A stretch of DNA of 17,432 nt, taken from positions 1 through 17,432 of the forward strand of contig JAEZUH010000062.1 of assembly GCA_023443485.1 (NCBI GenBank). The letters are read 5' to 3'. Under the pieces are notes generated by a model that searched no databases, was not told the origin of the DNA, and saw nothing but the letters and a program-made list of their open reading frames with translations. This stretch comes from Bacillota bacterium. Lineage in GTDB: Bacteria; Bacillota_I; Bacilli_A; RFN20; CAG-826. Shown here piece by piece: positions 8,921-15,659 of this stretch. Made by a program: the position numbers and the translations under genes. The first letter of the stretch is position 1. Each line of letters opens with the position of its first letter.

Positions 8921-8952
8921 AAGGGAATGATGTGGATAAGTCCAATTCCCTT
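8921..8952. repeat. Bulged inverted repeat between transporter and defence operon
   Basis: AAGGGAAT (8921-8928) pairs with ATTCCCTT (8945-8952), and inside it TGGA (8933-8936) pairs with TCCA (8941-8944) around a TAAG tetraloop. Four unpaired bases lie on one side. This makes 12 possible base pairs with a 4-nt bulge. No T-tract follows on either strand, so it is a poor intrinsic terminator. It lies between the 3' end of the EamA gene and the putative defence promoters, where it could be a regulator site or an RNA structure. Confidence 0.4.
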
Positions 8953-9018
8953 AATTAGTGCAGAAACACTATGTTTTATTCACAAACGAAAGTGACTTTT
9001 AATTTAGAAATATTTTTG

Positions 9019-9924
9019 TCAGAACAAACCAATCATTACAATCGCCGCGATGGTTATACCAATTCCGATAAATAACCGAGGGGTTGGTTTTTCTTTGAAA
9101 AGAAAAGCCGCTACTATGACATTGATAATCAAACCACCACCATTCTTGACTAGGAATAGGATTGTGGTTGGAATGATTGATGCTGGAATTAATAAATATG
9201 AGTAAGCATAAGTCATGACAGCAGCAATCGCAACATAGATAAACTCTTTCCAGAATATTGACTTTTGATATTTGACTGATTCCTTTTTAAATGTAAAAGC
9301 GTAGAAAATAGCAAAGGTCAATAATGAAAATAGAACGGAATAAAAGGTAAATCCGTTCGCACTTACTAAGGATGCACCACTCGCTGAGTCAACTTGGAAA
9401 ACCTTACGTCCAAAGTCAGACACACCAGTGGCGATAATATAAACGATGTATATCGCTATTAAAGCGAAGGTGATTTTTTTGTTGATCTGGTTGTTATAAG
9501 TGACAATTAGAAAACAGCCACCGATGACAACAAGGTAACCAATGATATCAACCACCGAGATGGATTCTTGATAAAAGACATAGGATAACAAGATTGGAAT
9601 GATTGAACTAACGACAATCATCACATCGCTAATGACATAAGCGCCTTTTCGTTGTGAGAAGGCCCACATCATAATATTTAAAGCAAATCCGAAACCAGTT
9701 ATGGCAGCGACGATTAATGTTTTCCAATCGATGATAAAACCTTTCGGTCCATCAAAGATAAGAACAAGAGCCGCTCCAATGACTACACATATAACCATTC
9801 TCACGCCATGAAAAAAGGACACATCGTTCACCGTGTTGGTGGCGATGGAAACCTTTTTCCCAACGATTGATTTTAAAGTGCTAGCGACTAGGGAAAGACC
9901 TAGAAATATCGATGCAGCAAACAT
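9019..9924 (-). CDS. EamA/DMT-superfamily transporter
   Basis: The protein has 301 residues and about ten hydrophobic membrane segments in two five-helix halves, the usual length and layout of EamA (drug/metabolite transporter) permeases. Typical family features are the short periplasmic and cytoplasmic loops and FLFKEKPTPRLFIGIGI before the last helix. It moves a small metabolite or drug across the cytoplasmic membrane; the substrate cannot be read from sequence. The ATG overlaps the stop of the upstream 47-aa ORF as TAATG, with AAGGA about 12 bases upstream inside that ORF, so translation is probably coupled. It ends in TGA. I see no clear terminator after it. It appears to be a separate unit from the defence operon, which follows on the same strand with its own promoter. 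Confidence 0.93.
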   Translation of the reverse strand: MFAASIFLGLSLVASTLKSIVGKKVSIATNTVNDVSFFHGVRMVICVVIGAALVLIFDGPKGFIIDWKTLIVAAITGFGFALNIMMWAFSQRKGAYVISDVMIVVSSIIPILLSYVFYQESISVVDIIGYLVVIGGCFLIVTYNNQINKKITFALIAIYIVYIIATGVSDFGRKVFQVDSASGASLVSANGFTFYSVLFSLLTFAIFYAFTFKKESVKYQKSIFWKEFIYVAIAAVMTYAYSYLLIPASIIPTTILFLVKNGGGLIINVIVAAFLFKEKPTPRLFIGIGITIAAIVMIGLF

Positions 9925-10067
9925 TAGGAGATCATTCCTTCATTGTCTTGAATAACGTCTGCTAGAATTGCTCCGAAGCCTTCTTCATCAAAGTAATTAC
10001 CTTTGTTGTTTTTTTCTTCGGTTTGTTCTTCTATTACATTATCTTCATTAAATTGTAAATTTGACAT
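9924..10067 (-). CDS. 47-aa acidic small protein upstream of the transporter
   Basis: This small reading frame starts MSNLQFNEDN and ends VIQDNEGMIS. It is strongly acidic, lacks cysteine, and has no membrane segment or signal peptide. It is supported by a strong ribosome site (GAGGAGGA, about 8-9 bases before the ATG at 10067) and by a one-base TAATG overlap with the transporter start, the usual form of a co-translated pair. The middle part GNYFDEEGFGAILADVI could form a short amphipathic helix. I do not recognise the family. It may be a regulatory or accessory peptide for the transporter, an exported-peptide precursor, or a leader peptide whose translation drives transporter synthesis. Confidence 0.72.
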   Translation of the reverse strand: MSNLQFNEDNVIEEQTEEKNNKGNYFDEEGFGAILADVIQDNEGMIS

Positions 10068-10100
10068 ATAAGCGTCCTCCTCTCAATATTGCGTATGATC

Positions 10101-10197
10101 ATCGATTTAAAATCGATTACTAATTACTTTTCCCGGGTTTTCTTAATCCCGGATTGCATATTCTACTCCATCGGAGTGAATAATAGTTGTAATATGC
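10101..10197 (-). promoter_or_regulatory. Inverted-repeat-rich leader of the small-ORF/transporter unit
   Basis: Three structures lie in the 130 bp between an upstream terminator and the small ORF. GCATATT (10156-10162) and AATATGC (10191-10197) enclose the hairpin ACTCC-ATC-GGAGT (10165-10177). CCGGG (10133-10137) can pair with CCCGG (10148-10152). ATCGATTT (10101-10108) and AAATCGAT (10110-10117) form a near-perfect palindrome around one base. I do not recognise a known riboswitch class (no TPP, FMN, SAM, guanidine, T-box or preQ1 core). It could be a new cis-regulatory RNA or a set of protein operators. No convincing promoter was seen; TATTAT at 10180-10185 is the best -10. Confidence 0.45.
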
Positions 10198-10216
10198 GTT
10201 TTAAAAATTAAGCGAG

Positions 10217-10242
10217 AAAAAAGCCGGTTTTAAATCCGGCTT
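10217..10242 (-). terminator. Intrinsic terminator after the kinase/HTH operon
   Basis: On the minus strand AAGCCGG and CCGGCTT form a 7-bp GC-rich stem with an 8-base loop (10221-10227 and 10236-10242), followed by a run of six T (10217-10222, partly in the stem). It is placed about 125 bp after the stop of the HTH gene and ends that transcript before the transporter unit. Confidence 0.85.
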
Positions 10243-10349
10243 AAATGCCATAAAAATATCTAGTTCATATCTTTGTGTGTATCTATTTAGTCATTAAGAA
10301 TACATCATTGGTACGTTTAGAGTTGAGAAAATATTATTCATGCAAACAT

Positions 10350-10379
10350 TTGCAAAAGGGTATCATATTATTTTTGCAA
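10350..10379. repeat. 30-bp repeat copy 1 at the 3' end of the kinase/HTH operon
   Basis: The unit begins and ends with the palindrome TTGCAA and has GGGTATCAT in its core. It matches the copy at 12039-12068 in 28 of 30 bases and has the same orientation. In this copy the ends extend to inverted repeats TTGCAAAA and TTTTGCAA. It overlaps the last three codons and stop of the HTH gene. Confidence 0.85.
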
Positions 10380-11138
10380 TGCTTTTTTCAATCGATAATA
10401 TTTGTCAATACTAATTTCTAATTTGCTAGCGGCTTCCTTGGCGCTTATTTCGCCTCTATTGACACGTTCTAAAAACTCAAGAAATACCATCTTATCAACT
10501 TGAATGGCTTTTCGTCCTTTATATTTTTTTGCTTTGACTGACTTTTCAATACCTTCTTTTTGCTTAGCTTTGTTGACAGCAAGTGACTTCAAATAGAGAC
10601 ACAACAAAACATTAAAAATATCTTTTCTATTGTGATCATCTATTTTAATTCCACTGAAATAAACACTATTACCCATGCTTAAGTTGCTCAAGACGAATTT
10701 CATGATCCCTTGGACATTATTTTTTTTAGATATTTCCTCGGCATTGATTATTTTATTCTCTTCGTAAGGAATGACATATAAATCATCTCCTGAGTATTTT
10801 TTATCAGTCCTAATCAAGTATTCTATTGGATCAATAAAATCTAGGCTCACTTTTGCAAGTAAATCAAAAAGATCCTCTCTCTTTTCGCTTGGAACTCTTT
10901 CCGAAATAAAAGTTGGGGTAATATTCTCGCGTATGTACTCTCTTTCATTTAAAGCTAGATTCAAACCAGGAATACCTTGGAATTCTTTGTCATTTAAAAG
11001 AGAAATGACACTGTAATTTGGAATAAAGGTATATTTGAATGTCCCGTCTCTATTTAAAAAATAATTCAAAACGCATACTCTGAATTGAAATCCACTTTGA
11101 TTAACACAAATAATACCTGTTCTTTTAAAACTATCCAT
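10368..11138 (-). CDS. HipA N-lobe-like protein fused to resolvase-like C-terminal HTH; probable antitoxin/regulator
   Basis: The protein has 256 residues in two parts. Residues about 1-125 resemble the N-terminal lobe of HipA kinases: GTFKYTFIPNY, FQGIPGLNL, then PTFISERVPSEKREDL and LIRTDKKYSGDDLYV, the region that in full HipA precedes the kinase core. Residues about 155-256 resemble the end of serine resolvases: a long helix, KEGIEKS...KYKGRK, then an HTH with NRGEISAKEAASKLEIS. The catalytic resolvase domain is absent. The ATG overlaps the kinase stop by 8 bp (ATGGATAG) and has AGAGG eight bases upstream. The fused lobe and HTH recall HipS and HipB of the HipBST systems combined in one chain, so I infer it binds the kinase, neutralises it and represses the operon. 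Domain assignments are by eye. Confidence 0.8.
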   Translation of the reverse strand: MDSFKRTGIICVNQSGFQFRVCVLNYFLNRDGTFKYTFIPNYSVISLLNDKEFQGIPGLNLALNEREYIRENITPTFISERVPSEKREDLFDLLAKVSLDFIDPIEYLIRTDKKYSGDDLYVIPYEENKIINAEEISKKNNVQGIMKFVLSNLSMGNSVYFSGIKIDDHNRKDIFNVLLCLYLKSLAVNKAKQKEGIEKSVKAKKYKGRKAIQVDKMVFLEFLERVNRGEISAKEAASKLEISIDKYYRLKKALQK

Positions 11139-11997
11139 TATTTTTTCCTCTTAATTTTAAATAGGAAAACTCAATAATTTTTTTAAATCTTTGTTCTATC
11201 ATTGATCGATAAAATTTCTTGTGTAATTCACTTAATGATTCAATATTATTGATCAAATCAAATATTTCAGAAAGATTGATTCGTGGATAGATTTTTAGTA
11301 ACGCTCTGTTGCATTCTTCAAACTCTAAAGATGAAATGACTTCAAAATATGAGCTTTTGTTTCCACGCAATTTGATTTGCGAGGTTGGAAACTTATACAC
11401 TCTTTTATTAATTTCCTCTTCGTTATGGATAATGAATGCCATTTCGTTTTCATCTATCATTTGTGGAAACAAACAAGACCCATTATCGAAAACAGGAGCA
11501 AGTTTATATTTGTTGTTCTTTTTTAAGAAGCCCCAATTTGCGCCATGCCTATCAAAGTTGCCAAGCAATGCATCAACAATAAATATTTCGAAAAAGGAAG
11601 CGATGGTTTCTTCTACATTAGTTAGTTTCTTATTGCTTTCCAATAACTCCACTATATCCTCATAAGTGTATTGGTACCTCTCCTTGTCTTCTTCAATAGT
11701 TGATTCTCCAACATCATTGAATGGGACAAATTGGTATCCATTAATAACAAAGTCTTTACACGCCACAACATTTTGGCCCTTATAGATGCCTAGGAATGTG
11801 CGATGTACATCAAAACCTAACAGTTCAAAAATATGACTCCCAAGATATTCAGAAATATGGTTAAACCGCAAACCAAAGGGAGTATTTTTTTGAAATTTAA
11901 GCATGTATGGAAAATCATCGATTAAGATACCTATCTTTTTTTCTGATCCGCCATAATGGCGATTGCTTAATGGATAATTTGAAAAATCGTTATTCAT
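11131..11997 (-). CDS. HipA/CtkA-like serine/threonine kinase, probable toxin
   Basis: The protein is 288 residues, shorter than full HipA (about 440) because the N-lobe subdomain is missing; that segment appears in the next gene. Kinase features are intact: YGGSEKK (15-21, the Gly/Ser loop position where HipA-family kinases are phosphorylated), YMLKF with ATP-binding Lys about 34, catalytic GNFDRHGANWGF (146-157) with Asp 149, and metal-binding VFDNGS (169-174). The pattern is closest to the CtkA-type branch first described in Helicobacter pylori. HipA-family toxins phosphorylate translation factors such as aminoacyl-tRNA synthetases; the target here is unknown. First gene of its operon, with an extended -10 promoter. 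The ATG lacks a clear ribosome site and the predicted leader is about 12 bases. Confidence 0.9.
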   Translation of the reverse strand: MNNDFSNYPLSNRHYGGSEKKIGILIDDFPYMLKFQKNTPFGLRFNHISEYLGSHIFELLGFDVHRTFLGIYKGQNVVACKDFVINGYQFVPFNDVGESTIEEDKERYQYTYEDIVELLESNKKLTNVEETIASFFEIFIVDALLGNFDRHGANWGFLKKNNKYKLAPVFDNGSCLFPQMIDENEMAFIIHNEEEINKRVYKFPTSQIKLRGNKSSYFEVISSLEFEECNRALLKIYPRINLSEIFDLINNIESLSELHKKFYRSMIEQRFKKIIEFSYLKLRGKNNG

Positions 11998-12015
11998 TTT
12001 TTGTCTTGTAAATTC

Positions 12016-12044
12016 ATCATATCAGTACAATAATCACATTGCAA
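12016..12044 (-). promoter_or_regulatory. Promoter of the kinase/HTH operon
   Basis: On the minus strand TTGCAA (12039-12044) is followed after exactly 17 bp by TATGAT (12016-12021), with an extended -10 TGA directly before it. The ATG is 18 bp after the -10. The -35 hexamer is the end of repeat copy 2, so a protein bound to the repeat would block RNA polymerase; this points to autoregulation. Confidence 0.65.
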
Positions 12045-12068
12045 TAGGGTATCATTTTATTTTTGCAA
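12039..12068. repeat. 30-bp repeat copy 2 over the kinase promoter
   Basis: Differs from copy 1 (10350-10379) at two of 30 positions and has the same orientation. TTGCAA palindromes lie at both ends with starts 24 bp apart. One end forms the -35 box of the kinase promoter. A likely operator for the HTH partner; it could also be one end of a mobile cassette. Confidence 0.85.
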
Positions 12069-12080
12069 CTATTTTATTTA

Positions 12081-12668
12081 TTACGACTGATAGATATCCT
12101 CGGCGGTAATGATATTGTCCAAACCATATGCTATTACATAATAATATGGATCAATAGAGAACCATTTCTTGTAGTCACCAATATTGTAGATATATTGCAT
12201 TTCTTCTTGCGAATCTGGTTCGCCTAGCAAATCTGATACTGCATTAATATTTTTACCCACTAAGTCATATTGTTGGCGAAAAGAATCAATTAGACGTGCT
12301 CGCTCTTTTATATCAGCTTCCTCCCATTTAGTGGGTGTGAAGGTATAGGTAACATTGTAGTTGTGTCGATCAATAAGGCGAAATGTCGCTAATGAGGCTA
12401 ACGGAATAACAACCACCGCAATAGTAAGCAAAGATAAATTCAAGATTGAAATTTTTGCCGATTTTTTAATTTGAACAAAACCAATCGTGAAGAGAATAAC
12501 CAGTGGGACTATAAGAAATAGACCAAGATAGATTGAAATAAAAACAGAAATAAAATTATCTGTCCATAGAGAATTAGATAATGCAATGCCAACAAAAATC
12601 AAATATCCAAGATAGAGAACAATTCCTATTGAAAAAAGGATAACTCCTAATTTAAGTTTTTTATTCAT
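12081..12668 (-). CDS. Three-helix membrane protein with SmpA/OmlA-like soluble tail
   Basis: The protein has 195 residues. Hydrophobic segments at about 8-30, 39-65 and 74-96 anchor it in the membrane. The soluble C-terminal half contains RLIDSFRQQYDLVGKNINAV followed by LLGEPD and a strand-rich stretch ending YGLDNIITAEDIY. The GK...V..LLGEPD pattern recalls small SmpA/BamE-like lipoprotein folds that recur in Gram-positive membrane proteins, but function is unknown. It is not part of the kinase operon, which has its own promoter downstream. A perfect TATAAT sits seven bases before the ATG, so the mRNA may be leaderless; no ribosome site is seen. The preceding gene is the large Ig-domain membrane protein, and the 92-bp gap suggests at least partial independence. 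Confidence 0.82.
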   Translation of the reverse strand: MNKKLKLGVILFSIGIVLYLGYLIFVGIALSNSLWTDNFISVFISIYLGLFLIVPLVILFTIGFVQIKKSAKISILNLSLLTIAVVVIPLASLATFRLIDRHNYNVTYTFTPTKWEEADIKERARLIDSFRQQYDLVGKNINAVSDLLGEPDSQEEMQYIYNIGDYKKWFSIDPYYYVIAYGLDNIITAEDIYQS

Positions 12669-12675
12669 AGTTTTT

Positions 12676-12681
12676 ATTATA
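12676..12681 (-). promoter_or_regulatory. -10 box directly before the three-helix membrane protein
   Basis: A perfect TATAAT on the minus strand ends seven bases before the ATG at 12668, which would start transcription at or next to the start codon. The -35 position is poor. A second TATAAT (minus strand, about 12750-12755) with TTTACA 15 bp upstream could serve as a promoter with a longer leader. Confidence 0.4.
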
Positions 12682-12760
12682 TTCTTTTTGCTTCATATTT
12701 TGGCTTTTTCATAAAGTAACATGTTTTAATTTTTGCACCATTAATGTCGGATTATACTTT

Positions 12761-14959
12761 TTATCTTTGTGTGTAAACTCCGCGATCAATCGTAAAGACC
12801 CATTTATCACCCACTAATTCAAGGGTGGCGTTTTTGATAACTAGATTGTCGTGTTCATCCTGATGATGATAAATCATCGTGATTAAAGAATCGCTCATAC
12901 TAGTAACACGTAAGCCCTCATATACTTGATAGGTATATCCAGAAATAGTCGTGACGTTATACATGAAACGACCATACTCATCGATAATAATCTTTTCTTC
13001 TTGTTCGTTATAGTATTCTCCCAAGCAAGAGAATCCTTGCCAAAGAGCGCTTGATCGACTGTAGGTAGTTTCTCCAAGAGTTAAAGTTCCATTGAAAATC
13101 AATTCCTCTACTGATTCATCGTCGTAATGCACTAAAAGGGTCACTGAAGAAAGATTCTTTGTGCCACCCACTATTTCCGTCCAACCTTGTTTTACAAGTT
13201 CATAATCTTGATATTCATTGAACCAATAGGAATGCCCGGTATCAATGCGATTAACATCCCAAGATCCGACAATCTCAAAGTAATCTTTGAGCCCACCAAA
13301 TCTGCCACCAATGTCAATCATATATTTGGTTACCATAGTGGCAAAATAGGTCACACTTTCTTCAATGGGAGTGTCGAGATATGCCGGAATATTATATGAA
13401 GTAATTGTATTATCCGTAATGTAAAAAGGATTAAGTGTTTCTCCTTTATGAACCACGAATTCAACAAGTTTACTTGGAGTATTAAGCGAGACTAAACACT
13501 GTAAACCACCGACAAAATGATCAAGACTAATCCATACTGAGTGATCTTCGAGATTAAGAATATCGATAACATCGGTGTTGGAGTGGTAAGCGAGAATTGA
13601 ACCATCACTAACACGAATATAGTAGGTGTTATTGCCCATATCCTGAACAGTATATGGCCGACCATAAACTTCATCTTCATAGATAGTGAATCGCACTAAT
13701 CCAGTATCATCAAACCATTTGCCGAGATAAGGTTTTTTGCTATCCACCACTGGTTTAAAACCAACATACAACTTGGTGTCTATTAAAAACTCCATTTCAT
13801 GAGTTACCTTTTCTCCAAGGCTGGAAGTGAGATAAACACCACCATAACGATTAGTTAAATACTCTAATGTCGCGGAAGGGATGTGACCATTGAGGGCAAC
13901 ATATTCCACTGCCTTATCATAATCTTGGAGTAAATCCCCATCTACAGTGATCATCGCATCAAGACGATTGATTCTAAAACATGGTAAATCAGGATCACCA
14001 GCGATGCCTGAGACTAGTAAAGTTCTTTCGCTTGGGATATAGGTCATTGTCTGACTACCTCCCAAACTACCTCTCATTTGGATCTCTCCATTCACCACTT
14101 CTTTAATTATTTCTCCCCCAATGAGTATTTCGGAATAATGAGAAGTGACAATATTATCTTCAATTTCAAGAGCGAATATGGTTGGCTCGCCTCCCGCTGT
14201 TAGAGGCTCTTTATAGGCGTATCGACCAGATAAATCAGCTTCAGCAATATCCTGAACATCAACTGAATAAGTTAAGAAAAATGAAGGATTGCTAATGAGG
14301 GTTACTTTAATTTCGTAAGTTCCAACAATAGAAGGATTAAATAGAGAGTTATCAAACTCATATTCAGTTATTTTTGCTTCTCTATCAACGCCACTTTCGC
14401 ATTCTTTAATAAGAGTGATGTCGCTCGGAATTATCGTTTCTCCAACATAATATGTGTCGCGATAGTCTTCTAGACTAATTGATAACACTTCATCGTCTAT
14501 CACTTCTACATCAAAGGATGTTTTAACACTTTTGTTACTATTTAGAAATATCGATATTGGATATGTTCCTTCCACTCCATCTTTAAATTGGGATGAGTCG
14601 ACAGTATACAAAGAAGGATCAAGTATTTCATTGTCTCCGATGCTTTTCTCTTTCGCCACTTCAAATCCACTGCTAATGAAAGAGCAATTCTTTTCGTAAG
14701 TTGTAACAATATCATCATTATTTAAAATTCGTAGTCCTGTATCGTGTGGGACAAGAACTACGGTAAGAGGAATAATGATCGCCACCGCCATCACAACACC
14801 CACAATAGAAAATGGTAAGGCGGTTCTTAGTTGAGACGAGCGGTTCTTGATATTTGATTTAGCAGCATTAGCAAAATCAATGTTGTTTGCTATTTCATCA
14901 AAGGAGAAATTAATATCATTTCTTTCTTTTAAAACCTTATCTAAATTATTCTTTGCCAT
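12761..14959 (-). CDS. Large single-pass membrane protein with Ig-like domains, probable anti-sigma/sensor
   Basis: The protein has 732 residues. About 47 cytoplasmic residues rich in Asn and charge (DKVLKERNDINFSFDEIANN) precede one membrane helix (about 48-70) with no signal cleavage site. The rest would lie outside the cell: two bacterial Ig-like modules (about 75-160 and 160-240; the second has YYVGETI and GTYEIKVTL), then repeated beta-rich segments (for example GKWFDDTGLVRFTIY and GEYYNEQEEKIIID). The start at 14959 has AAGGGG seven bases upstream and overlaps the sigma gene by 14 bp. The overlap and topology (cytosolic N-tail, one helix, large outer sensor) fit an anti-sigma factor that holds the ECF factor, although no zinc-binding anti-sigma motif is present. 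An alternative is a surface adhesin-like target of the sigma factor. Confidence 0.82.
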   Translation of the reverse strand: MAKNNLDKVLKERNDINFSFDEIANNIDFANAAKSNIKNRSSQLRTALPFSIVGVVMAVAIIIPLTVVLVPHDTGLRILNNDDIVTTYEKNCSFISSGFEVAKEKSIGDNEILDPSLYTVDSSQFKDGVEGTYPISIFLNSNKSVKTSFDVEVIDDEVLSISLEDYRDTYYVGETIIPSDITLIKECESGVDREAKITEYEFDNSLFNPSIVGTYEIKVTLISNPSFFLTYSVDVQDIAEADLSGRYAYKEPLTAGGEPTIFALEIEDNIVTSHYSEILIGGEIIKEVVNGEIQMRGSLGGSQTMTYIPSERTLLVSGIAGDPDLPCFRINRLDAMITVDGDLLQDYDKAVEYVALNGHIPSATLEYLTNRYGGVYLTSSLGEKVTHEMEFLIDTKLYVGFKPVVDSKKPYLGKWFDDTGLVRFTIYEDEVYGRPYTVQDMGNNTYYIRVSDGSILAYHSNTDVIDILNLEDHSVWISLDHFVGGLQCLVSLNTPSKLVEFVVHKGETLNPFYITDNTITSYNIPAYLDTPIEESVTYFATMVTKYMIDIGGRFGGLKDYFEIVGSWDVNRIDTGHSYWFNEYQDYELVKQGWTEIVGGTKNLSSVTLLVHYDDESVEELIFNGTLTLGETTYSRSSALWQGFSCLGEYYNEQEEKIIIDEYGRFMYNVTTISGYTYQVYEGLRVTSMSDSLITMIYHHQDEHDNLVIKNATLELVGDKWVFTIDRGVYTQR

Positions 14960-15485
14960 ATGCCATCCCCTTACTAGATTTTCTAAATCTTTTTATTGCC
15001 CGGAAATAGATTACATTCGCATTGTTAGAAGAAATGTTTTTTCTTTGGCCAATTTCTTTAAACGAATATCCTTCCACAGCGTGTAGCAAAATAATCTCCA
15101 CTTCATCTTTTGATAAGACATCGTTCAGATCATTTACTAATGAGGAATAAAATGGTGCGCTTAGGCGTGCTTCTTGACTCGCTATTTCGTCACAGTTGTC
15201 AATATAGACAAGGCGTTTTTCTTTATTCAAGTAGTTGAGAGCGGAATTCTTCGCCATTTGGCAAAGATAACTTTTCAAGTTCCCAGTTACTTTTAAAGAA
15301 TGATTGAAGAACGAGACAAAGACATCATTGGTAATTTCTTTAATGGTGTCATTATTGCTCACATACTTCGCTACACAAAAAGAGACTAGCTTAACGTATT
15401 CGTTATAAATAACTTCGTACGCTTGCTTAATCTTTACTTCATTTTTGCTCGCTAAAGCTGTGTTCAATAAATGTTCGTAATACAC
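14946..15485 (-). CDS. ECF-type RNA polymerase sigma factor
   Basis: The protein is 179 residues, typical for the ECF (sigma-70 group 4) family. Region 2 covers about residues 20-92 (VKLVSFCVAKYV, then DTIKEITNDVFVSFF, then LKSYLCQMAKNSALNYL). Region 4 covers about 118-170 with the HTH VEIILLHAVEGYSFKEIGQ and SSNNANVIYFRAIKRFRK. No sigma-1.1 or -3 region. It directs RNA polymerase to a small regulon, probably on an envelope signal sensed by the overlapping membrane protein. The start codon is GTG (15483-15485) with only a weak ribosome site; a downstream start cannot be excluded, but region 2 begins soon after. It is first in the two-gene unit. Confidence 0.92.
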   Translation of the reverse strand: MYYEHLLNTALASKNEVKIKQAYEVIYNEYVKLVSFCVAKYVSNNDTIKEITNDVFVSFFNHSLKVTGNLKSYLCQMAKNSALNYLNKEKRLVYIDNCDEIASQEARLSAPFYSSLVNDLNDVLSKDEVEIILLHAVEGYSFKEIGQRKNISSNNANVIYFRAIKRFRKSSKGMAYGKE

Positions 15486-15524
15486 GACTAAGTCCAGATT
15501 GTTCCTATATAAGAAGACAAAACA

Positions 15525-15553
15525 ATCATAATGAATCTTACAAAGAAATGAAA
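15525..15553 (-). promoter_or_regulatory. Candidate promoter of the sigma/anti-sigma unit
   Basis: TATGAT (15525-15530) lies 17 bp after TTTCAT (15548-15553) on the minus strand, giving a leader of about 33 bases before the GTG start. The -35 is poor, so this is a weak prediction. Confidence 0.3.
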
Positions 15554-15581
15554 TTTTTTATTTCTATTCTAGAGATGACTT

Positions 15582-15614
15582 ATGTGAAACATTTTTGCAT
15601 TATTTGTTTCACAT
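15582..15614. repeat. 9-bp perfect inverted repeat upstream of the sigma gene
   Basis: ATGTGAAAC (15582-15590) and GTTTCACAT (15606-15614) are exact inverses around a 15-base AT-rich spacer. They lie about 100 bp upstream of the sigma start, just behind its candidate promoter. No T-tract follows, so an operator for a dimeric regulator is more likely than a terminator. Confidence 0.6.
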
Positions 15615-15659
15615 GACACAATTGCCACTCAAAGCACAACCGAAAAAAATTATTAAAAA

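Noticed and set aside
9019..9021. TGA read as tryptophan (Mycoplasma-type code)
   Set aside because: TGG encodes Trp throughout, and TGA ends the EamA protein at the expected family length.
10101..10197. Known riboswitch (guanidine, purine, SAM, TPP, preQ1) or T-box before the transporter unit
   Set aside because: None of the conserved core sequences of those classes is visible.
10200..10250. Sixteen-codon minus-strand ORF starting near 10251
   Set aside because: It runs through the intrinsic terminator stem and has no ribosome site.
10350..12068. Integron attC sites for the 30-bp repeats
   Set aside because: They lack the RYYYAAC and GTTRRRY core sites and no integrase is present; an operator or another type of cassette border fits better.
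12895..13077. Minus-strand ORF of 60 codons inside the Ig-domain membrane protein gene
   Set aside because: It is a frame shadow without a ribosome site or protein-like features. The same applies to the plus-strand frames at 4455-4920, 5956-6198, 11309-11665 and 969-1289.
15483..15505. ECF-type autoregulated promoter (GGAAC at 15501-15505 followed by CGT) ahead of the sigma gene
   Set aside because: The spacer is only about 14 bp and the -10 would overlap the GTG start codon.
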